Source: Fidelibacterota bacterium
GTDB taxonomy: Bacteria > Fidelibacterota > JAANXI01
Length of the DNA stretch: 13,979 nucleotides
Assembly: GCA_018263365.1 (NCBI GenBank)
Contig: JAANXI010000089.1
Location: 1 to 13,979, forward strand
Reading direction: 5' to 3'
Below are positions 13,748-13,979 of this stretch, piece after piece. How positions within the stretch are numbered: position 1 is the first letter of the stretch; every line of letters starts with the position of its first letter. The translations under genes were made by a program, and so were the position numbers. The notes beneath the pieces were generated by a model that was not told where the DNA came from, did no database searches, and saw only the letters and a program-made list of their open reading frames with translations.

Positions 13748-13979
13748 TCAGTATAGGTCTCGTTGTGTATTCCAATTCAGATTATCTGGTCTCCGAATAT
13801 CTGCGTAAATGTCAAATCCTATGTCTCCATATTGTCCGTACTTTTTTATAAAAAGTACCAAAAATCCGGCTGTCCGAAGCAAAGCAAGTTCCGGGAATTT
13901 CTCTGCACGAGTGGTAAAACGGTCAAAATAAATTGCCCAGCATTGATTTTTTTCTCCCCGTTTTGTCCCACGGGGGATC
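13748..13979 (-). other. Open frame at right edge with AT-rich palindrome; coding nature doubtful
   Basis: The minus-strand frame is open from the edge to TGA at 13748-13750 (77 codons), ending 12 bases before the DUF1697 start. Its translation (FPELALLRTAGFLVLFIKK in the middle) matches no family I know. The stretch holds the palindrome GTACTTTTT-TAT-AAAAAGTAC (13838-13858) followed by CAAAAATCCGG, a form I recall from dispersed intergenic repeats. So it may be repeat DNA that happens to lack stops, or the 3' end of a gene outside the window. Confidence 0.3.
13838..13858. repeat. Perfect AT-rich palindrome
   Basis: GTACTTTTT and AAAAAGTAC form a nine-pair perfect stem with a TAT loop. It reads as a bidirectional terminator-like hairpin. 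Confidence 0.65.

Noticed and set aside
1..13979. CRISPR array, rRNA, complete insertion sequence or transposase gene
   Set aside because: No regularly spaced repeats, no rRNA signature and no transposase motif on either strand.

Overview
The window looks like a chromosomal stretch from a Gram-negative bacterium of moderate GC. A PorT-like outer-membrane barrel and a small membrane-protein family I know mainly from Bacteroidota point to the FCB superphylum. However, strong AGGAGG-type Shine-Dalgarno sites (etfB, the cupin gene, prmA) and a consensus-like MerR-type promoter argue against a typical Bacteroidota member. A non-Bacteroidota FCB lineage is my best guess; this is inference, not proof.

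Left part (1-4454): the 5' part of prmA (L11 methyltransferase) runs off the left edge on the minus strand. Divergent from it is a hybrid sensor kinase (three PAS domains, HisKA, HATPase, REC) broken by a single-base frameshift directly after its phospho-acceptor motif. Convergent to the kinase is a two-gene unit: a guanidino-modifying-enzyme (DDAH/arginine deiminase-like) protein and a secreted M15 D-Ala-D-Ala dipeptidase.

Middle (4518-7324): a tightly packed minus-strand unit encodes an outer-membrane barrel, a 44-residue single-span peptide and a 116-residue membrane protein. Next to it are a zinc-ribbon/membrane/CcmH-like protein, a cupin and, divergently, a GNAT acetyltransferase.

7513-10548: etfB-etfA (electron-transfer flavoprotein, both subunits) closed by a clear terminator, then a STAS-domain protein and a PAP2 membrane phosphatase. 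These are ordinary, intact genes. From 10549 to 11237 there is no convincing gene; instead there is a run of hairpins and three terminator-like structures that could be a structured RNA, followed by a dispersed-repeat-like motif. An alpha/beta hydrolase follows on the minus strand.

Right end (12231-13979): this is the strange part. A MerR/TipA-type regulator behind its own 19-bp-spacer promoter is fused in frame to the C-terminal part of a UvrD-like helicase. The helicase part breaks off into an antisense C-terminal fragment of a YdeI/OmpD-associated protein. This is followed by a DUF1697 gene that keeps only its two ends. At least three, probably four, deletion or recombination junctions lie within about 1.4 kb. 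It is either a gene graveyard with an accidental open chimera or a mis-assembly.
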